Source: Anseranas semipalmata (lineage: Eukaryota; Chordata; Aves; Anseriformes; Anseranatidae). From it: a stretch of 64,000 nucleotides of DNA. The stretch covers positions 265,048 to 329,047 of the forward strand of contig VXAA01003998.1 of NCBI GenBank assembly GCA_013399115.1, read 5' to 3'. Position 1 is the first letter of the stretch; the number at the start of each line of letters is the position of its first letter. The notes under the pieces are model-generated. The model was not told where the DNA came from and did no database searches. It saw only the letters and a program-made list of their open reading frames with translations. The position numbers and the translations under genes were made by a program. This document shows, one piece after another, positions 61,828 through 64,000 of the stretch.

Positions 61828-63367
61828 GCAACACCCCCAGATGTTACTCTTAAATTTTTTTCCGAAATTAAATCATTTCCAGGAAACAATATTTAGAACT
61901 ACCTTATATGACACTAAGCAGGGCTGATGAAGTTGAAAGATCTGATGTCCCATTATTAACATAGATATTACATTGGAATAAGTTTTGATTAATGTGGGGA
62001 TTAGAAAAATGGGAAGAATATAATGAAATGAGATCCAGTGTAAGATTAATATTTAGTGGGAAATGTAATTCACCAGATACTCATTCAGTAGAACAAAAGA
62101 ACATGAAAAATAATAAACCTAAAATAAATGAGCTAGTAATAAACTTTAAATGGATAGATCAGTTAGAGAGAGTTGGTTATCTTTGTTATGGACATATAGA
62201 GATGAGTGTAATTTCAAGTTGTAGTGTCGTTGCAGGCTTCTGTCATGAAGCAGGAAATTGATGTTTTTTCTTCTGTAAGTTGAACTTGTAAGAGTATAAA
62301 ACGTCTACAAAAAAGGAGGAGGTTATGGCTGGCGTTTTGAGATTACATCTAAAAGTAATGGAGTGAAATTTAGAAAATTAAAATTAGACTCAATTACATA
62401 AAAAAGTGCTCTTCAAAAATAAAAAAGTGACCTTAGCCTGTTGAATAGTCTTCCAAGCAAAGACAGTTCCTTTTTCCCCTATTTCAATAAGCTCATAAAA
62501 TATTACCATTTCTCCTAACAACATAGTACTGGTAAGGTGGTACAGAAGTTGTTCTGATGTATGTTTCAATCTCCAATGTCTGTGATTCAATAAAATGCTC
62601 TTTGTTTTCTCTAATATCATCAGAACCATTGATTTGTTTCCTAAAATGCATGTTTACTTCCAGTAAATAAGTAAATTGTAGTGCAATAATTTAATTTTAC
62701 TTATATGAATACGAAATTAAATATTTATTCTTTACCAGTTTCAGCCTTGTACATATGAAGTAACAACTTCAGACTCTACAATTTGTACATTTCTCTCTTT
62801 CTTCAATGAAGCAAGTAAGGAAAAATCTTGGTGTTGCTGTAAAGAAAGACCATAAAACTGGGACAATCAATAGATGCATTTATTTTCATTGTGTTCTAAT
62901 CAAAGCATGAAAGTACGTTTCTGCTAGTCAGATATAGCTGTGGGGTTCAATTTCAGTTCTAAATTCTTTATATGTATGTTCAACATTTTCTGCTGAGTTT
63001 ATATGCAAGAGGATTTCATGATTAAATTCAAAAATATTACTGTTTTGTCAAACAGCAAAAATGGGCTGTGCTTGCACAATGAGGTACCTCTAGTTTTTCA
63101 ACTGTAGTGATAAATTTGAATTTTCTTTAGGTGAGAAGTTTGGTCACCTTTGACATCACAGCCTGGTTATCAGAATGTGTTACTCAGTGTCTGATCTCAA
63201 GTAACACTTTCTGTCAACTACTCATTTTTTTAATTGTTTTAAAATTAAATCAGAAATTCTACATTTAGATATGTTTATGACACAAAATATGTCTTCTCAT
63301 GAAGATATGGAGGGACTAAGTCAATCTGGTAGCGGACTTGGAGCCACAACAGCTTTTTGAAAATAGT

Positions 63368-63410
63368 CAAAAGAAAAAGAAAAAAAAAGGAAAAGGAAAA
63401 GGAAAAGAAA
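63368..63410. repeat. Purine-rich (GGAAAA)n tract
   Basis: A and G only over about 40 bases, with several GGAAAA units. Visible directly. Confidence 0.9.
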
Positions 63411-64000
63411 GCTCTATGGAACTAATAAAATGTCAAAGCCAAGTTAATGACAAATGTTTCAGTCCATTGTTCCAAAGAGACTTTAGTATGGTGTCTGAAT
63501 TTCCAATGCTAAATATTAATTTGACTATGCAGACCCTATCATAAGAGCTACTTAAGCCACCAGTTTAAATTCACACATTTGATTCTTACCTGTGAATGCC
63601 TACCTATGTATATAAAATCAAGCACAGGCAAAGCTGTATGCAAGACTTTAGATTGAATTGTTAATCAACATCAGTATTATTCTATACTTGAATATGTTGA
63701 TACAGTGCTGTGTTGACCATTAGATGCAGATGGCAAAATGAGTGAAGATACTTATTGGTCTTTAAATAGTAAATTTTAAACAAGTAATGAAAATGCTACT
63801 GAAAACTAGGCTAAGGGTAGACTATGGGAACATGACTTGGTTTGACTGACAAGTCATAAAAGGGAATTGACCTTCTTACTGCTTTTAACCTCTGTTCTAG
63901 CAGTTTGAGAGATACTTTGTAAGACCAAGCCAAAATCAATTTTTAAAGTCAAAATGATCTGTTCATTTTAAGTCTCTTAGTAGGAGAGATAATCAAAAGC

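Larger units (their letters stand above)
59328..64000 (+). other. SORBS2: Start of the next SORBS2 intron, running off the window
   Basis: About 4.7 kb with no recognised exon. It contains a CR1 3' tail at 59761-59920, A-rich stretches near 60695-60717 and 60907-60921, the assembly gap at 61798-61827, and a purine-rich GGAAAA repeat at 63368-63410. Confidence 0.75.

Overview
The window is vertebrate nuclear DNA, most probably from a bird. It is AT-rich, its coding parts are small exons with GT/AG splice sites, and it carries CR1 LINE fragments of the sauropsid type: one antisense copy at about 10.87-11.46 kb with a reverse-transcriptase tail, and one sense 3' tail at about 59.76-59.92 kb. A 30-base run of N at 61798-61827 marks an assembly gap.

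The only protein-coding gene I can support is SORBS2 (ArgBP2, sorbin and SH3 domain containing 2), on the + strand. I identified it by translating its exons and comparing them with my memory of mammalian SORBS2. The visible exons run from the start codon at 21798 to 59327. They encode the N-terminal adaptor region, the complete SoHo (sorbin homology) domain and the proline-rich stretch after it. The three C-terminal SH3 domains lie beyond the right edge. Joined without optional exons, the visible exons give about 330 residues; with both large cassette exons they give about 695.

Layout: 1-21.7 kb is upstream or 5' intronic DNA with repeats and no exon I can support. 21.76-32.58 kb holds the first coding exon and three small exons. 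33.58-34.20 and 41.54-42.02 kb are two large, phase-0, in-frame cassette exons rich in Ser, Thr and Pro. 46.06-48.65 kb holds two exons leading into the SoHo domain. 49.45 kb is a candidate alternative first exon (MKAAEPLQ) that splices in phase to the SoHo exon at 53.73 kb. 53.73-59.33 kb holds four exons. 59.33-64 kb is the start of the next intron.

The main interest is isoform architecture: symmetric exon phases, an internal alternative first exon, UGCAUG (RBFOX-type) motifs beside the small exons, and a cassette exon that appears to share a motif with the paralogue SORBS1. A GC-rich, LTR-like block lies in the first coding intron at about 25.2-26.6 kb. A 22-bp tandem duplication resembling let-7b lies at 27574-27617. 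I found no RNA gene, CRISPR array or second protein-coding gene.
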